Position numbers and translations under genes: made by a program
The notes under the pieces: model-generated
Databases searched by the model: none
What the model was told of the DNA's origin: nothing
Seen by the model: only the letters and a program-made list of their open reading frames with translations
Origin: Cladopsammia gracilis
Lineage: Eukaryota; Cnidaria; Anthozoa; Scleractinia; Dendrophylliidae
Direction: 5' to 3'
Assembly (NCBI GenBank): GCA_022457155.1
Contig: JAJGOT010000353.1
Coordinates: forward strand, 311,001 to 375,000
DNA length: 64,000 nucleotides
Shown: positions 1 to 12,800 of the stretch, piece by piece
Numbering within the stretch: the first letter of the stretch is position 1
How the letters are laid out: the number at the start of each line of letters is the position of its first letter

Positions 1-930
1 TCTTTGAGAGATGCTAGAGACTTAAGGATTTCTGGACTTAATGATGTCTTTCAATCACCAGACGGGCCTCATACACGTTGGCTTACACACACGCTACTAT
101 ACAGAGGCGATGTGTTGCCGTAGTGAGCTCACGATAGATAAGCGAGCCAGGCATGCGTAAATAATGGTATTTTCGTTCAGGTTGTTGGCACTGGTCAGAA
201 GTATTGCAGTCGCGTATTCTCACGGCCAAATTGCTTTGAAATGGCTTTGCAATTTCGCTCTGAATGTACAGTCAAAGCACCGGAGGGCCAGAACTCTACT
301 TTTTTCAGGTGAATTTAGTCAAATTCCTTGGGGTTAGTGCAAATTTGACAAGGGTTTATCATATTATTCGTTGTACGATAAAATAAGGCAAATCTGAGCG
401 AGAAAAAATAAAAAAAGTCATATAGGCAGGTTATGCTCTCGGCCCTTCAATTTGATGATTGGCACATAATACTTACTGATTATCAGATTACACCAAACAT
501 TTTTGGCCTAATTTTCATGGAAGAATGGGCTATAAGTGGTCCTTCTTATCTCTTAAGAAAGTCATACAAAAAGCAAAACATTCCTCTTACAAAAGGGCGC
601 GTGTTGGGATCCCTCGCAGCAGGTGATTTTCGCGCGCGCACTCTCTCGCTTCTCGCTCGCGTGACTATCCCTGCTCTAGTTTATACTGTAGTCCAGCAAG
701 ACCTCACAACCAACAGCTTTGTAACATATTATGAGAAAGGAATAAATATATAATGCTCGTTGTGTGTGTTATCTTTTTAACATGATCGAAAATTTCAAAT
801 TATAAACAGATTTCGATGATCTCAGTACACAGCTGTGTACTCGGAGAAAGTGCAAAACACGCAAAAAACGGAGCTATATTGCAAAATATTGTTCCCGAGA
901 AAAAGCAAAAAATAACGCAGACATTCTTAC
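1..930. other. Left-edge flank, no gene recognised
   Basis: Apart from the exon that begins at 931, I see no supported gene here. If the paralogue exon at 931-1024 belongs to a working gene, this stretch is its first intron. A plus-strand open frame at 433-753 has no domain, splice signals or repeat support and is treated as chance. Confidence 0.4.
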
Positions 931-1024
931 CTGCTTGCACCAGATCTTTACACCTGTCTGGTGTAATGTGAGTGCGTCTTTCATTCGGTTTTCTCTCAGC
1001 TCGAAGCCACAAGTGCACCGCCAT
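931..1024 (-). CDS. First exon of a second LYS1-type saccharopine dehydrogenase (partial)
   Basis: Minus-strand reading from the ATG at 1024 gives a short N-terminus with WLRAE, KPNE and TPD, followed by a donor (GTAAGA) after position 931. It matches exon 1 of the complete LYS1-type gene (23961-23865) in length (94 against 97 nt), in splice phase (1) and in the motifs WLRAE-x-KPNE-x-R and TPD-x-C. The remaining exons would lie at lower coordinates, off the left edge; I could not find exon 2 within 1-930. This suggests a tandem duplication of the dehydrogenase gene, both copies on the minus strand. It could instead be a stranded exon of a pseudogene; the window cannot decide. Confidence 0.65.
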
Positions 1025-1089
1025 GATTGAGCGCACGTTCGCGGACTTGCAGAAAAGCCTGGGTCGAGAGGCATTTCCACAGGACTTTT

Positions 1090-1215
1090 GTCTCACGATG
1101 TTGTCTCAATGCACATGACTGTAGTCACTAGAGATGAAAATGGCGACGCTTCGATTGTTTACTGCTAGTCTTCTCTTTTCACCAGGCGATGAGGTCGAAG
1201 GTCTTTATCTTTAGC
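1090..1215. repeat. Diverged copy of the foldback arm seen at 11.3 kb
   Basis: Words such as ACTGCTAGTCTTC and GGCGATGAGGTCGA recur in the same order as in the element at 11303-11620, with mismatches and a small insertion. It looks like an old solo arm of the same repeat family. Confidence 0.4.
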
Positions 1216-1760
1216 CTGTAGCCTGTGAACACTGTTGGGGAATTAGGGCGCAGCCGGATAGCCTTCTCAACTGGGAGGCCTGTTCACAAGTTACACAGCA
1301 CCAGAAACCTTTGAAGGCCTTAAAACCTCCTCTAGATTAGTGACTTTGAAAAACAATAACAGATAACTGTCAATCACTTTGCTTGTGGTATCGCTGCAGT
1401 GTGACTTCTGTAACCAAGGCCATGAACAACGAGAACTAATCACATTGCAGAGAAAAACAACCGGACGATTTAACTTTTATGTTTCTCAGAGCTCGAGAAT
1501 TGAGTAGACGCTTCGAGTATAAATTTTCAATGAATATCCCAGTGACGACTTCCCTTGCCAGCAAAGTCCCTTTCTTCGTTCATGGTTTACTTCGTTCAAG
1601 TTAAGATAACTTCTTTCAAGTTGCAAGTCATTCAGACCCCAGTCCTTCTAAACATTCATTGGCAGTTTTGGTGCACAAGTGTGGTCAGTATTGTATCACA
1701 AAACTGGAGCATTAAAAAAAAATGAATGGGGTGTGGTGCTGCGTCGGTGGGGGTGAAGCA

Positions 1761-2653
1761 CAAGAATTTGGTTTTATCGACTGAGTCTATAAGGTAAATT
1801 AACCACCGTAAAAAGATTCGAGAAAGCTGACGTTTCGAGCGCTAGCACTTCGTCGGAGCGAATCAAGGGATTGTGGGTAGTGTGTGGTTTAATATAGTAG
1901 GTGGAGCTACGCTAACGCGGACAAAATAACGGGACCCAAACGATCTATTAAAATCACTGATCGTTTCACATGCACCTCCGTAAATGTTATCCACTGCATA
2001 ACATGTACGTTTTGCAAAAAGATATGCATTGGCGAAACAGGGAGGAGACTGGGCGACCGCTTTCGTGAACATCTCCGAGACGTTGAAAAAAATGACAAAG
2101 ACGCATCCAAACCAGTCGCGCGTCATTTCAATCTTACTAACCATTCTAAACAACACATAATAAATAAATAATAAATAATAAAAACTTTGTTACAATCTGC
2201 GGCCTTTCCCTACACCAGGGTAACACAGAAAGCCGTAAAAACTTAGAACAAAAAATCATCTTTCAAATCGGCACTCTCAAACCCCACGGAATCAACGAAC
2301 GCTTTTCATTCAACTAATTTACATTTGTTTTTCACGTCACCAAATTTCCACCAATAGCGTAGCTCCATCGCTTACTGTATAAAACCACACACTACCCACA
2401 ATCCCTTGATTCGCTCCGACGAAGGGCTAGGGTTGTGACTTAAATGGATACTCCAAAATCAGGCTTCTGAGCCCGCGAGAATGAGAACCCCCACCAAACC
2501 AATGTTTTCACTGCAACCGCTGGTCCAAACCTGATTTTGGAGTATCCATTCTAGTCACAACCGAAGGGCTAGCGCTCGAAACGCCAGCTTTCTCGAATCT
2601 TTTTACGGTGGTTAATTTACCTTATCGACTCAGTCGATAAAACCAAATTCTTG
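1761..2653 (+). mobile_element. Penelope-like retroelement fragment with GIY-YIG domain
   Basis: The ends (about 1761-1890 and 2370-2653, the right arm interrupted by a MITE) are inverted copies of each other. Between them the plus strand encodes, in shifted pieces, a C-x2-C segment followed by IGETGRRLGDRFREH and, further on, SRKNLEQ, IGTL-x-PHGINERFSFN and a stop. This is the pattern of the C-terminal GIY-YIG endonuclease of Penelope-like elements. The reverse transcriptase is missing, so it is a 3' fragment. The inverted flanks agree with the complex terminal repeats known in this class. Frameshifts and an AATAAATA stretch near 2160 show decay. Confidence 0.65.
2431..2562. mobile_element. 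Small foldback MITE inserted in the Penelope-like copy
   Basis: The element begins GGTTGTGAC and ends GTCACAACC, with longer arms (ATGGATACTCCAAAATCAGG and its complement). It is flanked by a perfect 10-bp duplication GAAGGGCTAG at 2421-2430 and 2563-2572. The 9-10 bp duplication size fits Mutator-like elements. The insertion postdates the Penelope-like copy it interrupts. Confidence 0.7.
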
Positions 2654-2854
2654 TTTAAAAAAAAAAAAAAACGTTTCTTTGGTTTTTTAAATGACACCAA
2701 ACCCCCTGACAGTACCAAACCACAGACGATATAAACCCCTAAAAGATCAATGAAAACTGCCGTCATACGTCCACGCCACTGGTAACTCCGCTGCCGGTTA
2801 CTTTCATGGTTCGGTTATTTCCGCAACGTACCCTCTGCGCATTATTCGAGTGTA

Positions 2855-3030
2855 TGACTCAATAGGTCATTTGCATGATGACGTCATTTACTACTACAAC
2901 TACCAGAATCGTTCAATTTTTTGAATTAGGTCTATTGTTATTTAAGCTCCACTGGGATCACAAAATTTAAAAGAGATAGGAAAAACAAAATGAATTCTGG
3001 TAGTTGCAGGAAAATGAACGCCATCATGGA
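2855..3030. mobile_element. Diverged MITE, same family as 14686-14878
   Basis: It contains CATTTGCATGATGACGTCAT, CTACCAGAAT and, in inverse order at the other end, AATGAATTCTGGTAGT. These match the termini of the better preserved foldback at 14686-14878. Confidence 0.5.
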
Positions 3031-3102
3031 AATCGCCCATGAAACTAAAAACTGGTCAACTCAAGAAGCTTTCCATAATTTATTGACTGATTATATGCAT
3101 TA

Positions 3103-3103
<1 letters not shown>

Positions 3104-3157
<54 letters not shown>

Positions 3158-3158
3158 T
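3104..3158. repeat. (ATT)n microsatellite
   Basis: About 18 ATT units. The flanks share a duplicated phrase (TTTATTGACTGATT, then GCATTATATTA), which suggests slippage within a small duplication. Confidence 0.9.
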
Positions 3159-3412
3159 ATTGACTGATTCCATGCATTATATTAATTAAATATTCCATAT
3201 CACACATTTATACTCCACGATCAAAACATTCCCATGACAAAGCACAAGAAAAGTGGCTTCTAGAAAATAATTGATACCTAATGAAATTATCACAATAAAA
3301 TACCTCATTGCAAAACATTTTTACGACAGCTTAATTTCGCAATTTTGGAAGGCCGATATTTGTGGAAGCTTTATGGATTCTAATCATGACTAAAAAAGCA
3401 AATTTCTTTATT

Positions 3413-3475
3413 CGCGACATCAAATTTTCGCGATTTTTAAAATTTGCGAAAAACGCGAAAATTTGATGTCGTGAT
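3413..3475. repeat. Short perfect-arm inverted repeat
   Basis: CGACATCAAATTTTCGCG is mirrored by CGCGAAAATTTGATGTCG with a short AT-rich centre, forming a strong hairpin. It lies just downstream of the LYS1-type stop codon and is probably a MITE relic. Confidence 0.6.
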
Positions 3476-3829
3476 AATTTCCCGAAACAAGGTAGTTACC
3501 TAACTTGCAACAAAAACTAGTGATGACACCCTACAAAGTGCTAAGTCCACTTCATGTTTTTCAATTCATAATTTATTTTTAGAATGTACACTTAAATAAC
3601 TCATCACTTCTAAATAAGTACCCTCGTCGAGGTTATTCAATGGATTTTACCATCAATTTTTTGTTACATTAACTATATCATGTGTTTTACATTCTAAATT
3701 TTTGCGAATTTCCTTTGCTACAATGTGGCCCAAAAAATAACCGCTTTCCAGTTTTCACTAACACTCTGGGAGTGTGGGCGGGGCGGGGGGAGGAGGAGTT
3801 GGTTCCTGGTGTTGTCAGTTTTCCGTATA

Positions 3830-6800
3830 TCAGTAATGGGAGCCCGCAACTAAAAACCTTTTGGCTTCTTCTGCTTTTTGATCAAACATTTTCTTGGTTC
3901 TGATCCAAACAGGATCCTGCAAAACAATTCAATAGGAGATTCTCATTCAGCACTTTAGTATCAATAATAACTCTTTTACTCTCAAACGTTGTCAGGATTG
4001 CAAGACAATTGAAAAGAAAAAAGAAACTGTTCCAGATGTTATTTCGCGAAATACTGAAACCGGTTGGTCGCTTCAGGAGGCTCCAGTGTATTAGATATCA
4101 AAATTACTAACCTCGGGTAAGTTCAACAAATAAGGTGTCATCTTGTTAGCAAATTTTTCACTGCTTTCGCGCGGTAAAACGGAAGGCAAATGATCTATAG
4201 CTGTCACATCAACAGGCTTACTCGAGCTAAAAACAAAATAGAATATAATAAAATTATTAATACATTGAAAACGTTGTCCTGTTTGATGACCCCTCCTCGC
4301 CTCCAAACAAAAACATGTTACAACAACGACTTTGAAATCACGGACCAATAACTTTTCTCTATAAACCCCAAAACATGTTTGAAAATTTAAATACCTGCTT
4401 AATACTTAAATTATGTGAAGTTTGACATTTTGGATCAAAACTGCCTCAAACTAAAACTAAGTGCTCAGTTTTCAATAGCCTGCGAGCAAGCTCTCGGGCT
4501 CGGGTTTGGGGGAGGGGGGGAGGGGGTGGGGGAAGGGGAGGGAATGGATGCCCTCCGCTCCCCAAACCCCGAACCCCGAACCCGAGCCCGAGAGCTTGCT
4601 CGCAGGCTAAGTTTTCAAACACAAAATGCTTATAGAACACCAGAGAACAGACCAAAACCAGCTTTTGGCATGTTTTCCAAGACACAAGGCAAAAATAAAT
4701 AAATAAAAAATGGCCTGGCCATCTGCAGCCTAAGACACTTGGCTTGGCGCACGGTACTGGTGATCACGGTCGTAACACCGTGCATACGCACGAAATCGCT
4801 TCAACTCATGCTCGATATTCGTGCACAAGCACGCATGGAAAAAAAGGCACGATTTTGGCACACTTTCCACTTATTTTAGGCACAGTTTAGGATCATTTTA
4901 CGCACAGTTTACGCACAGTTTAGGCTCATTTTAAGCACAGTTTACGCACAGTTTAGGCTCATTTTAGGCACAGTTTAGGCACAGTTTAGTGATTTTGTAG
5001 CAAATTGACTAAGATGTTTAAGACCTTTTTCTTTCATTTTCAAATTTGCAATTTATTTTCATGATAATTGTTTTCCCCCGATATTTATTTTCTGTATTAC
5101 AAAAGTAACCCTTCATAAGTGACTAATCCTTGTTCGACACCATGAAGAACTTTTTTATTCTTATAGCTAAACAAACTATTTTTCTTTGCCGTCGCAAAAA
5201 CATGGCTCCCGGTAACTTCAATATAACTATTTCTTGCTAGCCTTAACATTGAAGAATTCCTATTTAAGCAAAACAACAACAAAATGAACCTACACTTTGA
5301 ACATTTTATGTCGCATTTTATGTCTCATTTTGTCTGTTTAAACGGTTTTCAGAAAGATCAGAACGCGCGTAGTATCTCGATTCCTTTTTGAAAATAAGAA
5401 CCCGACACGTTCGATCAAATGAGCGCGCACAGTTTTAAAAACGTTCCATTTTACCTTTATGACGTCGCTTTTTTACTTCGTTCTGGGACGCAAGCGAGTT
5501 CAGTCGTTTCGCGTTCAGTGAGGAGAAAAATTTACTCTTGACAAAATGAGAAAGTTTTTAATCTACATCGTTTTACTCCTAACATTATTAGGAACTTCGA
5601 TTGCTTCAAAAAACAACAATAAGGAAGGTAAGACTTTTTTGATTTCAAATAACGAATCCTCGTTTCCCGTGGCGTAAGCTGTCGTAGCAGCAAATGTGCA
5701 GGGCGCGTGCAAAAGTCGTTAATTTTCTTAGCGTAATCTTTTTTTCTCTTTAATAATGAAAGAAACGCCAATTTTAGATTATTTATGCAAATGAGCTGCT
5801 TCAGTTTTGATTAAATCAGTGAACGTGTTTTCTTGAAATTTTCTCTTTATACCCCGATCAGTCATAGAAATTCTCGTTTGTTTGGAATTTGTTGCTATAG
5901 AAATTCTCGATTGTTTAGATTGCGTTGCTATGGTTTCCTAAACTTCGTTTCCAGGATCCTCTCTCTGCAGTTACGTCATCATCGGTCTCGATGATGACGT
6001 AGCTGATGAGAGCGGACCGTGGGAAGGAGGAATTGGTTTCTTTTTCCTGAAGGTTATTGCGCGCGCGCACTCAGTTGAAGTTAAAACGTTTTATATTGTT
6101 ATAAAACAGAGCATGCACAAAAGCCAACATTTTGTGTTCCGCGTTGTGCGAGTTTGGTGGCAAATTCGATTGCTTTTGCCAAGTTCAACTGTAAACACGT
6201 CATTAGACTTGAAATAAGTCCAAGTAAAAGTGAAGCGATAACATTTCGGTCGGCCATGCTGAATATTCGCGCAGTTAAAGACTGAATCCGATACTGTTAC
6301 GTCAGCGTATTAAAAAATATTCGGATTCGACCGTCCACACGATTTCGTACTCGTAGCATATTAAAAAAATTCCACCCTGGCCGTGAGCGAATTCAAAAAG
6401 CTGCGGGATTCGTACGCCGAATTCGCCGGATATGTCTGGAGAGAAGCTAAGGCCAATCCGCAACAAAAAAGTTGCGGATTCAAAAATATCTGGATACGTG
6501 TGGACAGGGCCTAAAAAGATATTAACGTAACTACGTAAATAGAGCCGCCTCATCGCTTCCAGCCCGAAAGCGATGAGAGGCGCCTGCATTCGCAGCCTAC
6601 GTAATTACAATAGTTTTTTTGACATTTCTACCCCCTTTGTCTTTCTTCATATAATCCAAGCTTGCTTTATTTAATTTGCTGTAGGAGTGAACGTCATTGA
6701 CAACGCCGAGGAATTGTTCTATCGACGTTTTACTATTGATGAGGACTTTGGCAACAAGAACGCCATCATTGAAGTCCACCTAAAGTCGATTGATATGCTA

Positions 6801-9800
6801 GTCTCCGTAAAGGTGGACGCAGTCAACAAAATTAACAGTATTACTACAACTTATTTACCTGGAAAAACTGCCAAAAATGAAGTAAGTATATTAAACAGTC
6901 CCAAGCAGCCAAACAATACAAGACGTCTCTCTCTCTCGTTTATTTTAAATAACTTGAATAGTTGCTTGGATTTAGAGAAGAGAGCCGTGTATTGGTAGAG
7001 GTGCGAATCCAAGAAAACAGTGCGGAGCAAAATCCAACAAAAGCTGTAACTAAATCAGCAAGAGGGCATCTTGCTTTTTGAAAGTGAAAAAAGAACAACC
7101 GCATGAAAGATGAGTCTAGCAAAAGTAGAGTATTTCTTGTCAACCAATATGACGGAACCGAGGGAAGTAATCATGTTTACTTTTCTTTATTGCAGACGGA
7201 ACGGGAAAAGCCCATGGAAAGGGACAAGATCGTTACAAATCAACCACAGAACACTTCGATCACGAACACGTCATTACCTCGTGCCAAGACCACCTCCGCA
7301 AAACAACAGGTCATTCAACACCGATCGGCAGGAAAAAGCTCCACTTGGTTACAGAAAGCATGGAACGGCATCTCTAGTGCGATGGAGTCTGTTATGAAAT
7401 GGCTGTGCTATGGTATCGAACGGCCAAAGAATATTAACTCGGATATGTTTGAGCGGAGAACTGTTACAAGATCGGAGCTTACTTGTCCTGCAGACGGTGT
7501 AAGTTGACGGTTTTCTGTCATAATTTAATTAGCATGATTTAAAGGCCCAGTATCACCCATTCGACTTTGCGGTCGTTTGTTTTTGTTTTCAAATGACAAG
7601 CTCGCTCGTGATTGGCTCTTTCGGGAATTTTCGACTGCGTTAAATTCAATCGTCGAAGCATTGGGCGCGCAATGCATTTTGGATGATACTGGGCCTTTAA
7701 AAGAACGTTGCTTTGAAATATTTTGAAATGAGATGGTTTCATCACTCAGTCTAACGCACGTAGAATGTTATGACGAAAAAATATAGTTGGCGTTGCGAGG
7801 ACTTATTTTTACAAGCGACAAAAGTAGGGCATTTCAGTTACCGAGCTGAATTCTTGGCAAGGACCTGTGTATGTTACGCGTTAATAAAAATCATACACTG
7901 GCTTTTTTCCCTTTCTTTTTAGTCTGTGAATCACAGCATGTTCAATTTGGATATCACGAGTATGGAAGCCGAGACAACCTGCCCTGTAACTTCCAGTATT
8001 TATCTGTTAACTTTGACTGACAGCAATCCTTGGTCTCGGAAATCACAGAATGTCACTGACGTAACTGACGTCAGGGAGAACGGACCAAGTAAACGTCGAG
8101 AGCCACTCGTGGTGTTTATGGGACATTCTGACAGTGAAGACGAAAGGCCTGAACCCCTTCCAGAATTTGCAACCTCAGATTTCTTTAGTTCAAATCCCAA
8201 AACCGTACCCGCTTCACCGCTGCAGTGGGAAGACGACGACATTATGTCCCCTGACAATGCAGACATCGATGATTTGCAAGAAGACGACGATTACATGCAT
8301 TGGCCTGAAGCACCCCCGGGGTTTCTCACTGTGGGTTATTATGGTATGGTTCCGCTTAAACCAGTTTCCGAAGACCTTGATGAAACTGACCTTGAGACCA
8401 ATGGAAATCCTAGTGTGCCGAAAACGTCATTTATTGAGGAAAATCATTCCAAGGAAAAGAATGAATCGTGGCCGATAAAGAACTCCGAGATCGGAACTCC
8501 TGTTCTTCTGGAGGAAGGAAACACGTCGACTGCCTTGGACAAAGAAACATTGCCTGATCCCACTGACCCACAAAACCACATAATCAACCATATTCAGAAC
8601 ACAGATGAATGCAACGAGGATGTTAACACGTCCGTTGTTACTGATACCCCTAATAGTACCGTAAGCAATGAGCATTTAAAGATGTGTCCAAATCACGCTG
8701 TGGATGCTAGGTACTGGGTGCACGGAGATGACAACGGCGTTTGTATCAAAGAACATAAAAACCTTGGCCTGAGTACCAGTGACTTGCCGACCCTGATTTC
8801 CCCTACACGTAAAGATACACCCCTGAAAACAACACCGGTAAAGAAGGCAAAGAATAAGTGGATTGCAAAAATGGTTATCGACGAGGCGGCGTTTTGCTTG
8901 GCCGGATTAAATCAAAGTGGGCCGGTGAGTGTTTTAATGATTTACGATGCGAGGGCCACGTCATTGAACACTGAAACAGTCTGAAACAGTCCGTGCACTG
9001 TCTAGTGGCGAATGAGCAAATACTGAGGACGCTTTCATTACAAAACGTTATTTTAGTTGTCTCCAGTAAAATATCACTGATATATTTATGGTACTTAATA
9101 TTTTTACGTTATTGACAAGAAATAATCCTCGTTCCCATCCTTAGGAAACAAAATACTGCACGATGAAAGCTAACAAACGTTCACCTGAAACTACTTGGTT
9201 TACCACCAAGATATGGAACAAGTGCATGGCAACTGTAGGATGGCTTAAGTCCAGCGTTGTTCCCCACCAGGCGACTCAAGCGAAGAAAGCTCAGGATAAA
9301 TGGATGGCAAAAGTACCAGTCAATGTGTCTAAGATTTACATGGCAGGATTAAACAAAAGCTGCACTGTAAGTGCATTGCGCATTTTAAGCCTTTGTATAA
9401 GGGAATTCGTACCCACAAGAGAAAATATTGGTAGCCAATACTACAGCAATGAGACTTTCAAAACAGTGGAAATGTTTAGTAACTAACAGAAGGCTTGGCG
9501 CACTGAGATAACAATGGAGTAGACAGGAGTGAACGACTCCTGTCCAAATCTAATAGCCATTCTAATGATTTCGGTGTATTTCATTAAGCAATAGCAATTT
9601 GACGTAACTGCCACTCAACCTGGTAGCAATTAATTAATGTTAGATCAATTCGCATCACAACATGTGTTTTTACATGGGTTGTTATATACCTAATTCAATA
9701 AAAGTTGCTTTGGTCATTGGTAATTGGGCATTGGGAAGCTATTGTTTGGCGGTCACTCAAGCAAAGCATTGCATTGTGTTCCGTATGCCAAATGCCAATT

Positions 9801-12800
9801 CCCAATTACCAATGACCAACTGCCAAAGCAACCTTTATTGAATTAGGTGTATTCTTAACTTATTTCTTAAGGTTCATATCTCGTAATGATAGACGAAAGA
9901 CACGATCCGCTTGCTCTAGCCTTTAAACATTCCATTGTCGTATTATTTCCTTAGGGAACTGAATTTTGCACGAAGAAAGCTGCTAGACGCTCATCTGACT
10001 CAACTTGGTTTATTACCAAGCTCTGGAACAGAGGCATGTCAACTGTAGGATGGCGTAAGTCCAGTGGTGTACCCCTCCAAGCGACTCGAGTGAAGAAAGC
10101 AGACATACCAGTTAGTGTGTTTGAGATTTGCATGGCTGGCTTGAACAAAAGCGGCGCGGTGAGTACATTTTATCCTGAACTGACTCATACTTTCATTGCT
10201 TCAGGATCAGTACTAACTTTTATAACTTTTACAAAACCTCCCATACGTCTGTTAGCAACTCTATAAAGAATAAGGAAATGCTTTATTAATTTCCATAGCT
10301 GTTTTGATGGGCTCGATTTCCTCAGCTCTCTCGTGTCCGATCGTTATTTGACAATTGGATAGAGGTGGTTCTGTAAAAAGCATAGTAATTCGATCAGTCG
10401 GTGTAGTAACAATAAAAGTGAGATAAATTCACAAGTTAAAAAGTTTTGTTTGTTCAGTTGTATAATTCGTCAAATTTCTACCTTATTTCTAAGGTTTATA
10501 ATTCGTAAGTACGGGCGAATTACATGATTTTCTTGACCCAGTCCTTTCACACTTAAATGTTTCAGATACTATTCTTATGCAACAGGATTGAAACGATTCA
10601 TTTTCCTTCCTTAGGAAACAGAATTTTGCACGAAGAAAGCTGCCAGACGTTTAGCTGACTCACAGTGGTTCACAACAAAGCTGTGGGACAGGGGCGTGAC
10701 AACTATGCGATGGCTGAAGTCAAATGAAACTCAAGAGAACGTCCGCAATATTACGAATTGTAAGTAAAGCCAAACTAGAAGTGCTTGTTGTTTGTGTTTA
10801 TTATCACTGGGCGTCTGAGTTTAACGAGTTTAACTATTGCTTAACCCATAAGTCACTAAGCAGGCATCGAACATCAAGTTTGAACGGTCTAATTTACTTC
10901 ACTTGATTCCTAACATCAACTATAAACTTCAGTTTGTAAAGTAGGAACTGACTTGGAAAGAGATAAATCAGGCTTCATGAAAATAAACTTGCTCCAAGCT
11001 CCACTTACATCCCTTGTTGAATTTCTCTTCCTCTATGCAGTTTACTGGACAAGATTCCAGATCACGATGATAAACTGGGGATGGCAGGACACGTTTGACG
11101 TGATGATAATTATCTGGATGACCGATTACTGCTGCATGGCTTTGTACCTCACTATTCCGTACATTACGAATATTTGCATCCTGATTATTCGACAGTGGAC
11201 GTAAGAGTAACCGGATGGCCTGACATGTGTATTTCGTGAGTCTTATTTGCAAGATATACTACTTATTAAAAATGTGGTTCTTGTTCATCGTGGTGTGTAT
11301 GATAGGTGAACACTTGTTCGTTTGTCTCACGATGGAGTCAATTTGAGATGTTGATCGCGACGTTTCGACGGCTATAACTGCTAGTCTTCATCAGGCGATG
11401 AGGTCGATTGGTTACGTGTCGCTTATGTAGCACGTTGGTCTGTTGCTATTGGTGCATTTCGATCCTCACTATTATTCCGAATAGATGTTGTTCCATACAT
11501 AAAGCGACACGTAACCAATCGACCTCATCGCCTGATGAAGACTAGCACTAACAGCATTCAAAACGTCGCGATCATCTCAAAATGACTTCATCGTTGACAA
11601 ACGAACAAGAATTCACCTATACAGTGTGTTGCCCAGTTTCCGGCCAGTACCAGTTTCCGGCCAAAAAAAACTTACGTCGGTTATGTTCGTCGGAGTTTTA
11701 AATTTTTGTCCACCGAAGCGTTCCGAAAGAAAGACGAACATTTTCGCTATACATTGGTGGTTTTGGCGCTCTTTTTGAGCAAGGAACGGCCAAGGAAGGA
11801 GAGGTTTTGTCCAGGTGATTAAACGTTTATCGATTAATTTTGGTTCGTTTCACTGCACATCAAAACTACCGTAGATAAACAAATAGTTCGTTTCATGGGA
11901 AATATCTCAAGGAGCTGCATAATTTTTAGACAAATCTTAGATTAAAGATGAAAGTAATTATGGAATCTATCATCATCAGCTAAAATACAGCTATTTCTGA
12001 AATTTTAGCAGTCAAACTTTCAGCGAAGATTTCGACCTAGTGTGCTAGTTTCCGGCCACTAAAAGACACATTGCTCAAAACCTATTTCTTATTGAGTGAA
12101 AGAACCAAATTTTAAAATTTCCTGGTCGAGAAATGAAAGATACATGTTTAAGTGTAACAAAGATTACGAATTAACAACAGCTAATGCATGTATAGCGTGA
12201 CTAAAAGTACGTAAGTCATATGTATTTGTTTAAGTAATCTGTCAACATACCGCGGAAGACACGCTTCCGGGTCACCGAGGTCATACAAATTTTGAAAATT
12301 GAGTAAATGGCAGATGACAAAGCTTAATATTGAAACTTGCCTGATATTTACAACTAGGCGACCACTATTATCAAGGGGCTTACAAATCGGTTTACGTCGA
12401 GAGGATTCAAGGAAAATTTATTTTAAGTTGGTGGCCGGAAACTGGGCTAGCTGGCCGGAAACTGGGCAACTTACTAGTTTTGCGAAAAATGGTATAATTT
12501 CTTTAATACTTGAGGAAAGCTGCCAACCATTGAACATTTTAAAGGTAAGTAAATGAACTGTCTTTGGAAGAAAATTGAGAAATTTTCCGTACAAAAACAA
12601 GAAGTTATAGCGATTACAAACTAAAGTGGCCGGAAACTGGGCAACATACTGTATACCTATTACTTTGTAACTTAACTCCAAGGCGTTAACTGCTGGTGCA
12701 AACGTTTATAACAAATTCCCTTGCTTTAATCAATCTCGCAATCAACTTAGTGTTTTTTGTTTTGTTTTGCAGATTGCGTCGTGAAATTCGCCAACGTAAA

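Noticed and set aside
4415..4702. Overlapping open frames on both strands
   Set aside because: Both are produced by a GC-rich foldback MITE with a 9-bp target duplication.
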